A stretch of 64,000 nt of DNA from Veillonella infantium (GTDB lineage: Bacteria > Bacillota > Negativicutes > Veillonellales > Veillonellaceae). The notes under the pieces are model-generated. The model was not told the DNA's origin and did not search any database. It saw only the letters and a program-made list of their open reading frames with translations. Positions 17,555-27,257 of this stretch are shown piece after piece. Every line of letters begins with the position of its first letter. The stretch's first letter is position 1. The translations under genes and the position numbers were made by a program. The stretch covers positions 1-64,000 of the forward strand of contig NZ_PPDD01000010.1 in assembly GCF_002959895.1 (NCBI RefSeq), in the 5' to 3' direction.

Positions 17555-19501
17555 ATGGGAGACACAAAAAAAACGTATTATATTACGACACCAATTTATT
17601 ATCCAAGTGCTAAGTTGCACATTGGTCATACGTATTGTACATCTGTAGCTGATACAATCGCTCGATTCAAGCGTTTAGCTGGTTATGATGTACGTTTCTT
17701 GACTGGTTCTGATGAACATGGTCAAAAAATTCAACGTGCTGCAGAAGCGCAAGGTATTACACCTCTTGAATACACTACGAATATCGTAAATGGCTTTAAG
17801 GCATTATGGGAAAAGATGCATATCTCTAACGATGACTTCATTCGTACTACTGATGAACGCCATGAAAAGGTAGTGCAAGAACTCTTCACAAAAGCTTATG
17901 AAAAAGGCGATATTTACAAGGCTGAATATGAAGGTTGGTATTGCACACCTTGTGAAACATTCTGGACTGAACAAAAGCTTGGTGAAAATCATACTTGCCC
18001 AGATTGTGGCCGCCCTGTAGAGAAGGTTAAAGAGGAAAGCTACTTCTTTAAACTCGCTAAATATACAGATCAATGGTTGAAATTCATCGAAGAAAACCCT
18101 GATTTCATTCAACCTGAATCCCGTCGTAATGAAATGATCCAATTCGTAAAACAAGGTCTTGAAGACTTGGCTGTTTCTCGTACATCCTTTGACTGGGGTA
18201 TCAAGGTACCATTCGATCCTAAACATGTTGTGTATGTTTGGTTTGATGCATTAGTAAACTATATTAGTGCACTATCTCCATTTGATGGGGATGGCGAATT
18301 ATACAAAAAATACTGGCCAGCAGATCTCCATTTAGTAGGTAAGGAAATAGTACGTTTCCATACAATTATTTGGCCTATGATGCTCATGAGCCTTGAGTTA
18401 CCATTACCTAAAAAGGTATTTGGTCACGGCTGGATGATCGTTGACGGTACAAAGATGAGTAAATCTTTGGGGAATGTTATTGACCCAATTCCATTGATCG
18501 ATACCTATGGGGCAGATTCTTTGCGTTATTACTTATTAAGTGAAATTACGCTTGGCAATGATGGTAACTTTACATTGCCTAATTTCGTTACAAAGATCAA
18601 TGCGGACTTATCTAATGACTTAGGTAATTTGTTGAATCGTACCATTGCTATGATTGAAAAATACCATGGTGGTGTGATTACAAAATGCGATGATATGGAC
18701 GACTTAGACCGCGACGTATCTGCATTAGCAGTTCAAACTGTAAATGACTTTGAAGCGGCCATGGAAAACATGGAGCTTAATAAAGCGATTAAATCCGTAT
18801 GGGCATTTATTAGTCGCATGAATAAATACATTGATGAAACAATGCCTTGGGTATTGGCTAAATCAGAAGATGCTAACGATAAAGCTCGTCTTCAATCCGC
18901 TATGTATCATTTAGCGGAAGCATTGCGTATCATTGCAATCTTAGTAAGCCCTGTTATCCCTGTAGGTGCTCCAAAGATTTGGGAACAATTAGGTCTTGCA
19001 GGCTTTAGTGATGCTACATTAGAAGACGCTAAAACTTGGGGTGTATTGCCTACAGGTACAAAGGTTGTAAAAGGCGATCCTATCTATCCACGTTTTGAAA
19101 TTCCGGAAATGGTAGAAGTGGTTGCTAAAGAGGAAGTTGAAAACTCTGTAGACACATCTAATATTCCACCATTGAAAGAAAATATTACGTACGATGACTT
19201 CGAAAAACTCGATCTTCGAGTAGCAAAAGTTGTAAGCTGTGAAAAGGTTCCTAAGTCCAAGAAATTATTGAAGTTTGTATTGGATATCGGCATTGAAGAA
19301 CGCACAGTATTAAGTGGTATCTCTCAATATTACGAACCAGAAACTATGGTTGGTAAAAAGGTAATTTATTTGTCTAACTTGGCTCCTAAGAAGATGATGG
19401 GCATCGAGTCTTATGGCATGATTTTGTCTGCATCTGATTGGGAAGAACATTTAGAAGTAACAAATATCGAATCATTACCAGCAGGAAGTGTGGTTAAATA
19501 A
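17555..19501 (+). CDS. metG: Methionyl-tRNA synthetase
   Basis: A 648-residue class I synthetase. HIGH is in AKLHIGHTYC, KMSKS in TKMSKSLGN, and a CxxC zinc knuckle pair is seen (CTPCETFW and CPDCGRP). The anticodon-binding helical domain follows at about 360-500. The C-terminal EMAP/Trbp111 tRNA-binding domain (about 545-648, FEKLDLRVAKVVSCEKV and LSGISQYY) is fused, as in Bacillus. An AGAAGGAGG site precedes ATG 17555, and a small AACCTTC/GAAGGTT stem lies just before it. Its stop codon overlaps the tatD start by one base. Confidence 0.97.
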   Translation: MGDTKKTYYITTPIYYPSAKLHIGHTYCTSVADTIARFKRLAGYDVRFLTGSDEHGQKIQRAAEAQGITPLEYTTNIVNGFKALWEKMHISNDDFIRTTDERHEKVVQELFTKAYEKGDIYKAEYEGWYCTPCETFWTEQKLGENHTCPDCGRPVEKVKEESYFFKLAKYTDQWLKFIEENPDFIQPESRRNEMIQFVKQGLEDLAVSRTSFDWGIKVPFDPKHVVYVWFDALVNYISALSPFDGDGELYKKYWPADLHLVGKEIVRFHTIIWPMMLMSLELPLPKKVFGHGWMIVDGTKMSKSLGNVIDPIPLIDTYGADSLRYYLLSEITLGNDGNFTLPNFVTKINADLSNDLGNLLNRTIAMIEKYHGGVITKCDDMDDLDRDVSALAVQTVNDFEAAMENMELNKAIKSVWAFISRMNKYIDETMPWVLAKSEDANDKARLQSAMYHLAEALRIIAILVSPVIPVGAPKIWEQLGLAGFSDATLEDAKTWGVLPTGTKVVKGDPIYPRFEIPEMVEVVAKEEVENSVDTSNIPPLKENITYDDFEKLDLRVAKVVSCEKVPKSKKLLKFVLDIGIEERTVLSGISQYYEPETMVGKKVIYLSNLAPKKMMGIESYGMILSASDWEEHLEVTNIESLPAGSVVK

Positions 19502-20271
19502 TGAAACTCTTTGATACACATGCTCATGTGAATGACGGTCGTTTTGATAATGACCGCGATGAGATGTTACAAGCCTGCTTTGATGCTGGCGTAGAATACA
19601 TTATGATTCCAGGGGTAGATAGAGGTACTGTTGAATCAGGACTAGCTTTAGCAAAACAGTATGATCGTTTATATGCTGCTGTAGGCACACATCCTCATGA
19701 GTCAAAAGATTTTACAGAAGAAGACTACGAGTTCTATAAGGATCAAGCCCTTAACAACGATAAGGTCCGCGCTATCGGTGAAATCGGATTAGATTATTAT
19801 TATGATTTTTCTGACCGTGAAACACAGAAACGCGTATTCATTCGTCAATTAGAACTCGCTCGTGAAGTAGATTTACCTATTATCATTCATGATCGCGATG
19901 CACATGGCGATATTATGAATATCTTGCGCAATGAAGGTAAGGATAACTGGGGGATTTTTCACTGCTATTCTGGCAGTTGGGAAATGGCAAAAGAAGCTAT
20001 TAAATTAGGATTCTACATTTCCTTTGCTGGCCCTGTTGTATTTCCTAAGTCTACTAACCTTAAGGAAGTAGCTCGCCAAGTACCCTTAGATAGAATACTT
20101 ATTGAAACAGATTCACCATATTTGACGCCACCTCCATTTAGAGGTCGCCGCAACGATCCTAGTAAGACTCAATTTATAGCAGAAGAGATTGCAAGTCTTA
20201 AAGGCATTGATGTTGATGAGTTTTCAGAGATTGCCTATAATAATGGTAAACATGTATTTGGTATTAAATAA
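19501..20271 (+). CDS. tatD: TatD-family metal-dependent DNase
   Basis: A 256-residue TIM-barrel metal hydrolase. Metal ligands are seen in FDTHAHVND, IGEIGLDYYYDFS, the conserved His of IIIHDRDAHGD, the His of WGIFHCYSG, and LIETDSPYLTPPPFRGRRN. TatD proteins are Mg-dependent 3'-5' nucleases involved in DNA repair; Bacillus YabD lies at the same place after metS. Its ATG overlaps the metG stop (TAATG), so translation is coupled. The operon then ends in the terminator at 20382. Confidence 0.94.
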   Translation: MKLFDTHAHVNDGRFDNDRDEMLQACFDAGVEYIMIPGVDRGTVESGLALAKQYDRLYAAVGTHPHESKDFTEEDYEFYKDQALNNDKVRAIGEIGLDYYYDFSDRETQKRVFIRQLELAREVDLPIIIHDRDAHGDIMNILRNEGKDNWGIFHCYSGSWEMAKEAIKLGFYISFAGPVVFPKSTNLKEVARQVPLDRILIETDSPYLTPPPFRGRRNDPSKTQFIAEEIASLKGIDVDEFSEIAYNNGKHVFGIK

Positions 20272-20381
20272 CTTGAATGCTCGAAATCATGTATGCTAGT
20301 AAATAATATTGGTAAAATTCTAAGAGCTTTAGTATTAGATATTACAAAATACACCAAGTATAACTAGAATAATAAATTATA

Positions 20382-20420
20382 AAACGCGATTCTCCCATAT
20401 CGGTGAGAATCGCGTTTTTC
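20382..20420 (+). terminator. Terminator after tatD
   Basis: AAACGCGATTCTC and GAGAATCGCGTTT form a long GC-containing stem followed by TTTC T. The other 100 bases after tatD hold nothing recognised. Confidence 0.9.
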
Positions 20421-20422
20421 TA

Positions 20423-20431
20423 TGGTATACT
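20423..20431 (+). promoter_or_regulatory. Candidate extended -10 promoter of the polyphosphate operon
   Basis: TGGTATACT, an extended -10 hexamer, lies just after the terminator and about 45 bases before the ppx start. No good -35 is visible. Confidence 0.4.
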
Positions 20432-20474
20432 TAAGTATATTCATACTGAACTATAGTAAGTCGAGGTTAGTAGC

Positions 20475-22022
20475 ATGAAACGTATTGCATTTATAGATTT
20501 AGGATCCAACTCCGTTCGTTTTGTCATTTATGAGATTTCTAAGACCGGTAGTTATCGACTCATATATCAAGAAAAAGAAAGTGTCCGCTTAAGTGAAAAT
20601 ATGTGGGGCACTCATGAGTTAACAAAAGAGGCAATGGAGCGTTCTTTACGCGCATTAAAAGGCTTTGTTCATATGGCGGATGCTATGGAGGTAGATACCA
20701 TAAAAGCCGTTGCTACGGCTGCAGTACGTCTAGCTAAAAATGGAGATGCTTTTATTAAAGCTGTAAAAGAACTAACTGGTCTTAATTTAGAATGTATTGC
20801 TGGTGAAGAAGAGGCTCGCCTTGGATTCCTTGGGGTTATTAATACGATTGGGCTCAAAGATTTTATTATCTTTGACTTAGGTGGTGCTAGTACAGAGGTA
20901 ACGCTAGTAAAAAATCGACATATCGTGAAAGCTGTTAGCTTACCTATAGGGGCTCTAACTTTAACAGGAACCTATCAAAAAGGTGATGAGTATACTCCTA
21001 AAGAACTAGAAAAGATGACGAAGGCCGTAAAGAAAACCATTAAGGAACATACGTGGCTTCAAAATATAAAACTACCTCTATTAGGTATAGGTGGTACAGC
21101 TCGTAATATTGCTAAAATAGACCAACGTAAGCTAGCATATCCTATTACGAAACTACATAATTATGAGCTACCATATCATAGATTTCACGAAATCTTGGAA
21201 GATGTAAAAAGCAAATCCTTAGAGGATCGTAAAAAAATTAGTGGTTTATCATCGGATCGTGCAGATATTATTATTGCAGGACTTACTATAGTGGATGAAC
21301 TATTTAACTATGTAAATACTAAGACACTCGTTGTGGGCGGTTGCGGTTTACGGGAAGGTTTGTTTTACGATTATTATGGAGAAAATTATTTAGGTGGAAA
21401 TTCAATTATCGACGATATTTTAGTCCACTCTGCGGAAAATGTGCTGCTAGGTATGACAAAGCATGAGCTAGTGCATGCTAAGTATATTACGAAATTAGCT
21501 ACCACTCTGTATGATGCATTAGAGCCACTCCATAAGGCGGATAAGAATTTTAGACGATGCTTAATCGCAGCGGGATTATTGCATGATATAGGCAAACGCG
21601 TTAACTATTATAGTCATGCCCGCCATGGTTGTTACATGTTAGTTAATAGTAATTTATATGGTATTTCCCATGTGGAACAAGCTTTTAGTGCATTTTTAGT
21701 GATGAACTCTCATGGATTGACGCCAAAGGAATATAAAAATTTCTTATATGGTAAATTATTAGATCAAGAGCAACGCTTATTAGGGCAAAAACTTTCCATT
21801 ATTTTAGCCATAGCAGAGGCTCTTGATGAAAGTCATGAACAATTTATTAAGCGGTTAGAGGTAAATATTAAATATACGAGTGTAGTTATAAAGGTATTTT
21901 ACCTAGAGGGACGCGATGTAAGTGTCACAAAAACTGCTGTAGAAAAGCTTTCAAAATCTTTTAAAAAGGAATTCAAGAAGACATTAGAAATAGAGTGGCA
22001 TGAATCTCGTAAGGAGGCATAA
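20475..22022 (+). CDS. ppx: Exopolyphosphatase / guanosine pentaphosphatase with HD domain (Ppx1)
   Basis: A 515-residue protein with two parts. The N-terminal Ppx/GppA actin-like ATPase-fold domain (about 1-300) has FIDLGSNSVRFVIYE, AVATAAVR, the catalytic glutamates in AGEEEARLGF and FDLGGASTEV. A C-terminal HD domain (about 320-515) has LLHDIGKRVNYYSHARHG. It hydrolyses terminal phosphate from polyphosphate and possibly pppGpp. It heads a tight operon with a second Ppx-like gene (TAATG overlap) and ppk, so the polymer's maker and breaker are produced together. Confidence 0.93.
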   Translation: MKRIAFIDLGSNSVRFVIYEISKTGSYRLIYQEKESVRLSENMWGTHELTKEAMERSLRALKGFVHMADAMEVDTIKAVATAAVRLAKNGDAFIKAVKELTGLNLECIAGEEEARLGFLGVINTIGLKDFIIFDLGGASTEVTLVKNRHIVKAVSLPIGALTLTGTYQKGDEYTPKELEKMTKAVKKTIKEHTWLQNIKLPLLGIGGTARNIAKIDQRKLAYPITKLHNYELPYHRFHEILEDVKSKSLEDRKKISGLSSDRADIIIAGLTIVDELFNYVNTKTLVVGGCGLREGLFYDYYGENYLGGNSIIDDILVHSAENVLLGMTKHELVHAKYITKLATTLYDALEPLHKADKNFRRCLIAAGLLHDIGKRVNYYSHARHGCYMLVNSNLYGISHVEQAFSAFLVMNSHGLTPKEYKNFLYGKLLDQEQRLLGQKLSIILAIAEALDESHEQFIKRLEVNIKYTSVVIKVFYLEGRDVSVTKTAVEKLSKSFKKEFKKTLEIEWHESRKEA

Positions 22023-23587
22023 TGGTATTACCAAAAGCATTACAATATGCGGTGTTACATGTAGGCTCCAGCAGCATGAGCATTACCATATTAGAATATA
22101 AAGGCATAGACGATGTACGTGTTATCGATTATGCAGCGCGAGAAGTAACCTTTGGGGAAGAATTATTTCAAACCTCTCGGTTGAGTTTTAAAACAATTGA
22201 AGAAATCTGTCATATTTTAAAAGGATATAAACAATTAATGGCCGATTATGGCGTGACTCGTTCCAAACTATATGGTACGACAGTAATACGTGAGGCTGCT
22301 AATCGTCGTAGTATTTTAGACCAAATTTATATTCAAACAGGGATGCGTGTTGAGGTCATCGATATGCCGAAAGAGGTATATTACAAATACGCCTTGCTAT
22401 ATTACAAGATGACACATCAATACCATCTGACTGATCCTACAAAGGCTACATTATTCTTAGATATTACATCTGGTGGGGTTGGTTTAACAGTTTGGCGTGG
22501 TGAAAGCTTACTGTTCCAACGCAATATGCATAGTGGTTCCTTACGTGTTATGGAGTCCTTTAATCGAAATCAACGATCTTCTATATCATTTCCAAGGGCT
22601 ATTACGGAATATTTACATCGTATGATTGGACCACTCCGTGAAGAACTACAAACCTTTAATATTGATAGTATTGTCTTATCTGGTGACGAAGCGCAATATA
22701 TGACTCATTTAATGGGACAAGAAAATAATAAAGAAGATATCATTACTGTTGAGCCAGAACGATTTAAAGGTCTTATAAATTCTTTTGATGGTGTAACTGC
22801 AACAAAGTTGATGAACCGTTATAAATTACCTGAATATAAGGCTAATATTTTAATGCCTACCATGATTTTGTTTAATGAAATTATTACGGCTATAGGGCCG
22901 AAATCATTAATTTTTAGTAGCTTTTCATTCTCTCAAGGCATTAGTTGGTTCTATGGGGTAGAGTCAGAGAATAATCCATTTATGTATCAGTTGCGGGAGC
23001 AAAATGCACAGTTAGCCCGTGCTGTGGCCGCAAGATATCATACAGACCGTATTCATGATGCGGAGGTAGAAAAGTTTAGCGCTTTATTCTGTAAAGCTTT
23101 ACGCCATAAAGGCTTACCGGAACGATGGGGATATTTATGTAGTATAGCTGCCATTCTTTGCTCGGTTGGCAAGTTTGTAAATTTACGAAATCATGGAGAG
23201 CATGCCTATCATATCGTAATGGGAACCGATATATTTGGGCTTTCAGAAGAAGAAAAACAAGTGGTAGCTAATGTTGTATATTACCACTACAAGGGAACAC
23301 CAAATGATGACGATGCGTATTTCAATGCATTAACAGAATTACAAAAAATTCAGGTTACAAAGCTAGTAGCAATTATTCGTGTGGCTTGTGCACTCGATGC
23401 GGGGAGCAATCAAAAAATCTCTGATGTAACATTGGAAGAAAGAGATAATGTACTATATGTATTCTGTCGTACTAATGAGGATATCTCCTTAGAATGGTGG
23501 ACCTTTAATCGAGATTCTGAATACTTTACAGAGGTATTTGGTATGGAAATCGTACTAGTAAGGGGAGGGAATCGTCATGTTCAATAA
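22022..23587 (+). CDS. Degenerate Ppx/GppA-HD family protein (Ppx2), possible pseudoenzyme
   Basis: A 521-residue protein with the same two-domain layout as its upstream neighbour but with key motifs altered. DLGSNS in the first phosphate loop reads HVGSSS, the second loop DLGGAST reads DITSGGV, the GEEEARLG segment reads MPKEVYYK, and the HD pair of LLHDIGK reads ILCSVGK. Overall fold positions are kept (SVGKFVNLRNHGEHAYH). This suggests a non-catalytic, perhaps regulatory, paralogue; that is inference. It overlaps ppx by one base (TAATG) and ppk by 11 bases. Confidence 0.85.
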   Translation: MVLPKALQYAVLHVGSSSMSITILEYKGIDDVRVIDYAAREVTFGEELFQTSRLSFKTIEEICHILKGYKQLMADYGVTRSKLYGTTVIREAANRRSILDQIYIQTGMRVEVIDMPKEVYYKYALLYYKMTHQYHLTDPTKATLFLDITSGGVGLTVWRGESLLFQRNMHSGSLRVMESFNRNQRSSISFPRAITEYLHRMIGPLREELQTFNIDSIVLSGDEAQYMTHLMGQENNKEDIITVEPERFKGLINSFDGVTATKLMNRYKLPEYKANILMPTMILFNEIITAIGPKSLIFSSFSFSQGISWFYGVESENNPFMYQLREQNAQLARAVAARYHTDRIHDAEVEKFSALFCKALRHKGLPERWGYLCSIAAILCSVGKFVNLRNHGEHAYHIVMGTDIFGLSEEEKQVVANVVYYHYKGTPNDDDAYFNALTELQKIQVTKLVAIIRVACALDAGSNQKISDVTLEERDNVLYVFCRTNEDISLEWWTFNRDSEYFTEVFGMEIVLVRGGNRHVQ

Positions 23588-25694
23588 TGCAAAGTATTAT
23601 TTTAACCGTGAATTGTCTTGGTTAAAGTTTAATCAGCGCGTCCTATTAGAGTCTATTGATACAAATACTCCTTTATTAGAACGACTCCGATTTATTGCCA
23701 TTGCTAGCTCTAATTTAGATGAGTTCTTTATGATTCGCGTAGCTGGTTTACGCCATCAAGTTGTGAATGGCATTGTTAAGTACGATGCTGCTCATATGGA
23801 TGCTAAGGCACAGTTAAAGGCTATTGATGAATCTGTACAACGTCTCGTATCGATGCAAAGTACGTATTTGAACAACGTACTGACTGAGCTTGAATCATAT
23901 GGCTTCTATTTTACTAAACCCGATCAGTTAGATGTAAAATCAAAAGCTTGGTTACGTCATTACTTTGAAGAACATATTTATCCTGTAGTAACACCATTGG
24001 CTGTTGACTCTGGTCATCCATTCCCATTTTTAACAAATCATACGATTAATGCTATTGTGCGTATCTTTCAAATACAACCAGATGGTACTAAGGATTATAA
24101 GATTGCTATCTTGCCAATTCCATCTGTACTCGATCGTATTATTGAAATCCCAAGTCGAGGGAATAAGGAGCATCGATTTGTTTACCTAGAGGATGTCATT
24201 ACATATTATGCAAATCAGTTTTTCCAAGGTTATGGCATCGAAGATTATATGGTGTTTCGAATTACTCGTGATGCGGATTTAGAAATCGATGAAGAAGAAG
24301 CCACAGATTTGCTATCGGAAGTAGAGGCATCTTTGCGTCGTCGCCGTCGTGGTGATGCGGTACGATTAGAGGTGTGCGGTGAGGTAAAGGATAATTTATT
24401 AGACTTTGTGCTTACTAGTGTTGAATTAGAAGCAAAGGATGTATACCGTATAGATGGTCATCTTGATTGTCGTATGTACTTTGATTTCTGTAACTATCAA
24501 GGCCTTGACCATCTTCGTTATGTGCCATTTGAACCTAAACTACCTAGTGAATTAGTTAATCATGAAGGTGAAAGTCTATTTTCTGTTATTGGAAAACAAG
24601 ATCTTTTCGTCCACCATCCTTTTGAGTCTTTTGGTGTAGTAGAACAATTTATTGCACAAGCAGCTACAGATCCAGATGTGCTCGCTATTAAACAAACCTT
24701 GTATCGCGTAAGTGGGGATTCTCCAATTATTGCATCCTTGATTAAGGCTGCGGATAATGGGAAGCAAGTAACTGTACTTATGGAGGTTAAAGCGCGCTTT
24801 GATGAAGAGAATAATATCCATATGGCACGCCGCTTAGAAAAGGCAGGTTGTCATGTAATTTATGGTTTGAAAGGTCTTAAAACTCATTCTAAGATTACCA
24901 TGGTTGTGCGCAGAGAGGATGCAGGTATTAGACGTTACGTTCATTTAGCTACAGGTAACTATAATGGTAAGACGGCTCGCATGTATACGGACTGTGGCAT
25001 ATTTACGTGTAATGATGAATATGGCGATGATGCATCTCGTTTCTTTAACTTAATTTCTGGCTATTCCGATCCTCCAATTTGGAATAAATTTATTGTCGCC
25101 CCTTTAAATTTGCGGGAAAAAATAATGGAATTAATTGACCGAGAAATAGAATTCGCTAAACAAGGTGAAGAAGCATATATTATTGGTAAAATGAATTCCC
25201 TGCTTGATAAAGAAGTTATTGCTAAATTATATGAAGCCTCTGCTGCAGGTGTTCGCATAGATCTTATCGTTCGTGGTATTTGCACACTAAGACCTGGTAT
25301 TGCCGGTGTCAGCGATAATATAACGGTACGTTCAGTGGTAGGACGGTTCTTGGAACATCATCGTCTATTCTATTTCCGAAATGGGGGAAATGAAAGTCTA
25401 TTCTTATCTAGTGCAGACTGGATGCCAAGAAATTTAAATGAACGTGTAGAACTTATGATTCCTATTGAAGATAAACAACATAAGGAGCGCGTTAAAGGTA
25501 TATTGGATTTATATTTAGAAGATACCTTAAAAGCTCATATTATGAGAGCCGATGGTTCATATCGTAAAATTAATGATCGAGAACATCCAATTTCTGCTCA
25601 AGAAGAACTTATGAAAGAGGCTATTGCCTATGAGCATAAGGAGTCAATGACCGTAATTGAGCGTTTACAACCAATGTTTAAAATGAATAAATAA
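23577..25694 (+). CDS. ppk: Polyphosphate kinase 1
   Basis: A 705-residue Ppk1 that reversibly makes polyphosphate from ATP. The N-terminal domain starts YYFNRELSWLKFNQRVL, a hallmark of the family. The two phospholipase-D-like catalytic domains follow, with LYRVSGDSPIIASLIKAA, KTHSKITMVVRRE and the phospho-histidine region VHLATGNYNGKTARMYTD. The second catalytic domain carries LIVRGICTLRPG and FLEHHRLFYF. The ATG lies inside the end of the preceding gene with GGGGAGGG before it. The transcript ends at the hairpin near 25750. Confidence 0.96.
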   Translation: MFNNAKYYFNRELSWLKFNQRVLLESIDTNTPLLERLRFIAIASSNLDEFFMIRVAGLRHQVVNGIVKYDAAHMDAKAQLKAIDESVQRLVSMQSTYLNNVLTELESYGFYFTKPDQLDVKSKAWLRHYFEEHIYPVVTPLAVDSGHPFPFLTNHTINAIVRIFQIQPDGTKDYKIAILPIPSVLDRIIEIPSRGNKEHRFVYLEDVITYYANQFFQGYGIEDYMVFRITRDADLEIDEEEATDLLSEVEASLRRRRRGDAVRLEVCGEVKDNLLDFVLTSVELEAKDVYRIDGHLDCRMYFDFCNYQGLDHLRYVPFEPKLPSELVNHEGESLFSVIGKQDLFVHHPFESFGVVEQFIAQAATDPDVLAIKQTLYRVSGDSPIIASLIKAADNGKQVTVLMEVKARFDEENNIHMARRLEKAGCHVIYGLKGLKTHSKITMVVRREDAGIRRYVHLATGNYNGKTARMYTDCGIFTCNDEYGDDASRFFNLISGYSDPPIWNKFIVAPLNLREKIMELIDREIEFAKQGEEAYIIGKMNSLLDKEVIAKLYEASAAGVRIDLIVRGICTLRPGIAGVSDNITVRSVVGRFLEHHRLFYFRNGGNESLFLSSADWMPRNLNERVELMIPIEDKQHKERVKGILDLYLEDTLKAHIMRADGSYRKINDREHPISAQEELMKEAIAYEHKESMTVIERLQPMFKMNK

Positions 25695-26064
25695 TGAAAT
25701 TCACACGTAGTGTTGAATGATGAATTTTAATACATTTTCATAATAGTGAAAAAGCCTGTTTTTACAGGCTTTTTTACATGTATATATTTTTTAAAATGAG
25801 ATAAAAATGAAGTTTTGCGATGCGTAGAAAAAATTGGTAACAATTCAAAAACACATAAAAATACAATTTATATTATAAAAAAAACTAACATACTATATAT
25901 AGTAGTGGTATCGTATATATGTACACAATTCGGAATATATTGTATAGTATTAAGAAATATCGATATGTACGTACGCAGTGGACTTTTGCGAAAAATATAG
26001 AAAATAAAATAACTTAAAACTCAGTATTCACAAGCGTTTATCTCTTATTGTTAACCTATATCGT
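25695..26064. other. AT-rich intergenic stretch
   Basis: Apart from the ppk terminator and the promoter at 26065 this stretch is very AT-rich and shows no gene. A 61-codon frame at 25815-26000 has no ribosome binding site and low-complexity composition. Confidence 0.6.
25750..25776 (+). terminator. Terminator after ppk
   Basis: AAAGCCTGT pairs with ACAGGCTTT around a short T-rich loop and is followed by TTTT. Confidence 0.88.
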
Positions 26065-26094
26065 TTGACAGGTTATATCTATCTGTAGTAGAAT
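26065..26094 (+). promoter_or_regulatory. Promoter of the YabE-like gene
   Basis: A perfect TTGACA at 26065-26070, an 18-base spacer and TAGAAT at 26089-26094 lie 27 bases before the start codon. Confidence 0.65.
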
Positions 26095-26120
26095 AGTTAC
26101 ATTACAGGAGGGATTACAAT

Positions 26121-27098
26121 ATGAGAATTCATAAGACACACAAACGATATATTTCGTCTGTTGTTGCAGGATTGATTGTAACAGCTGTAACTATGACAGG
26201 TTTTTCTTATAATGATAAAACTGTTACCGTTATGGTAGATGGTGCAGCACACACTGTTAGAACGCATTTAAATTCTAACGAAGGTATCGTACGCGATGCT
26301 GGGGTTAAATTAAATCCAAATGATAAAGTTATTTCCAGCTCAACATCTGTTCAAAATGGTACAACATTAACTGTTGTACGTGCCATCCCAGTTTACGTAA
26401 CTGTTAATGGTAAAACTAGAGCTGTTTTCACTACAGAAACAACTGCACAAGGCGTTGCTAATGAACTTGGTTTTAAAATGCCTAACTATGCCGTAGTAGG
26501 TGATACAAATGGTTCTGTATTAAGTGGTACACATATCACAATTGCACAAGTAACAAGCCGCTCCTTGTCCACAGTAGATCAAGAAATTGCTATTCAAGTA
26601 ATTCGACAAAAAGATGATACAATGGCACAAGGTGAAGAAGAGGTTGTTCAAGTTGGTCAACCTGGTTTAGAACGTGTACAACGTGAAACATTATATAGTA
26701 ATGGTACGGTTATTAAGACAAATGACGTATCTAAAGTAACACAACGCGAAATGGTACCTACTATTATTAAAGAAGGTACTCGTGAAGTGACTACATCTCG
26801 TAATATAGCTGGTCGCTCATCTCGTGCTATTGTAATGGAAGCTTCTGCTTACCTTGCTGGCGATGGTGATGGCGCTGGTATTACAGCTACTGGTGTACCT
26901 GCAGTACGTGGTATTGCAGCTGTTGACCCAGATGTTATTCCATTAGGCACACGTTTATTTATTCCTGGTTACGGTGAAGCTATTGCAGCCGATACAGGTG
27001 GTGCTATTGTGGGTAATAAAATCGACCTTGTAATGGACTCTTATGGTGAGGCTATGGACTTTGGTCGCCAAGACGTTACAGTATACGTATTGGACTAA
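26121..27098 (+). CDS. YabE-like exported G5 and 3D-domain cell-wall protein
   Basis: A 325-residue exported protein. A signal anchor is at about 10-30 and two DUF348 ubiquitin-like repeats at about 32-70 and 88-145 (VTVMVDGAAHTVRTH and IPVYVTVNGKTRAVFTT). A G5 domain follows at about 155-225 (QVGQPGLERVQRETLYSNG), then a C-terminal 3D domain at about 235-325 (MEASAYLAGDGDGAGITATG and ADTGGAIVGNKIDL). This matches Bacillus YabE, an Rpf-like wall-remodelling protein that also lies between tatD (yabD) and rnmV-ksgA. The ACAGGAGGG site supports the start. Likely a murein hydrolase or binder at the cell surface. Confidence 0.9.
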   Translation: MRIHKTHKRYISSVVAGLIVTAVTMTGFSYNDKTVTVMVDGAAHTVRTHLNSNEGIVRDAGVKLNPNDKVISSSTSVQNGTTLTVVRAIPVYVTVNGKTRAVFTTETTAQGVANELGFKMPNYAVVGDTNGSVLSGTHITIAQVTSRSLSTVDQEIAIQVIRQKDDTMAQGEEEVVQVGQPGLERVQRETLYSNGTVIKTNDVSKVTQREMVPTIIKEGTREVTTSRNIAGRSSRAIVMEASAYLAGDGDGAGITATGVPAVRGIAAVDPDVIPLGTRLFIPGYGEAIAADTGGAIVGNKIDLVMDSYGEAMDFGRQDVTVYVLD

Positions 27099-27109
27099 TA
27101 TAATAATTT

Positions 27110-27144
27110 AGAGGATATATCTAATAGATATATTCTCTTTTTAT
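27110..27144 (+). terminator. Terminator after the YabE-like gene
   Basis: AGAGGATATATCT pairs with AGATATATTCTCT around a three-base loop, then TTTTTAT. Confidence 0.8.
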
Positions 27145-27223
27145 TTGGTTTATATAGTTATCGCCTGCTTAGTAAATATATATCATAATATATCATACTT
27201 AGTAAGCAATCATTATGTATACT

Positions 27224-27257
27224 AAAAGGGCGCCTTATGATTAAGGCGTCCTTTTTT
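27224..27257. terminator. Bidirectional terminator between convergent genes
   Basis: AAGGGCGCCTTA and TAAGGCGTCCTT form a 12-bp stem with A-runs on one side and T-runs on the other. It can serve both the forward YabE-like gene and the reverse msrAB gene. Confidence 0.88.

Noticed and set aside
25815-26000. A 61-codon forward frame between ppk and the YabE-like gene
   Set aside because: No ribosome binding site, low-complexity AT-rich composition, no domain-like pattern.
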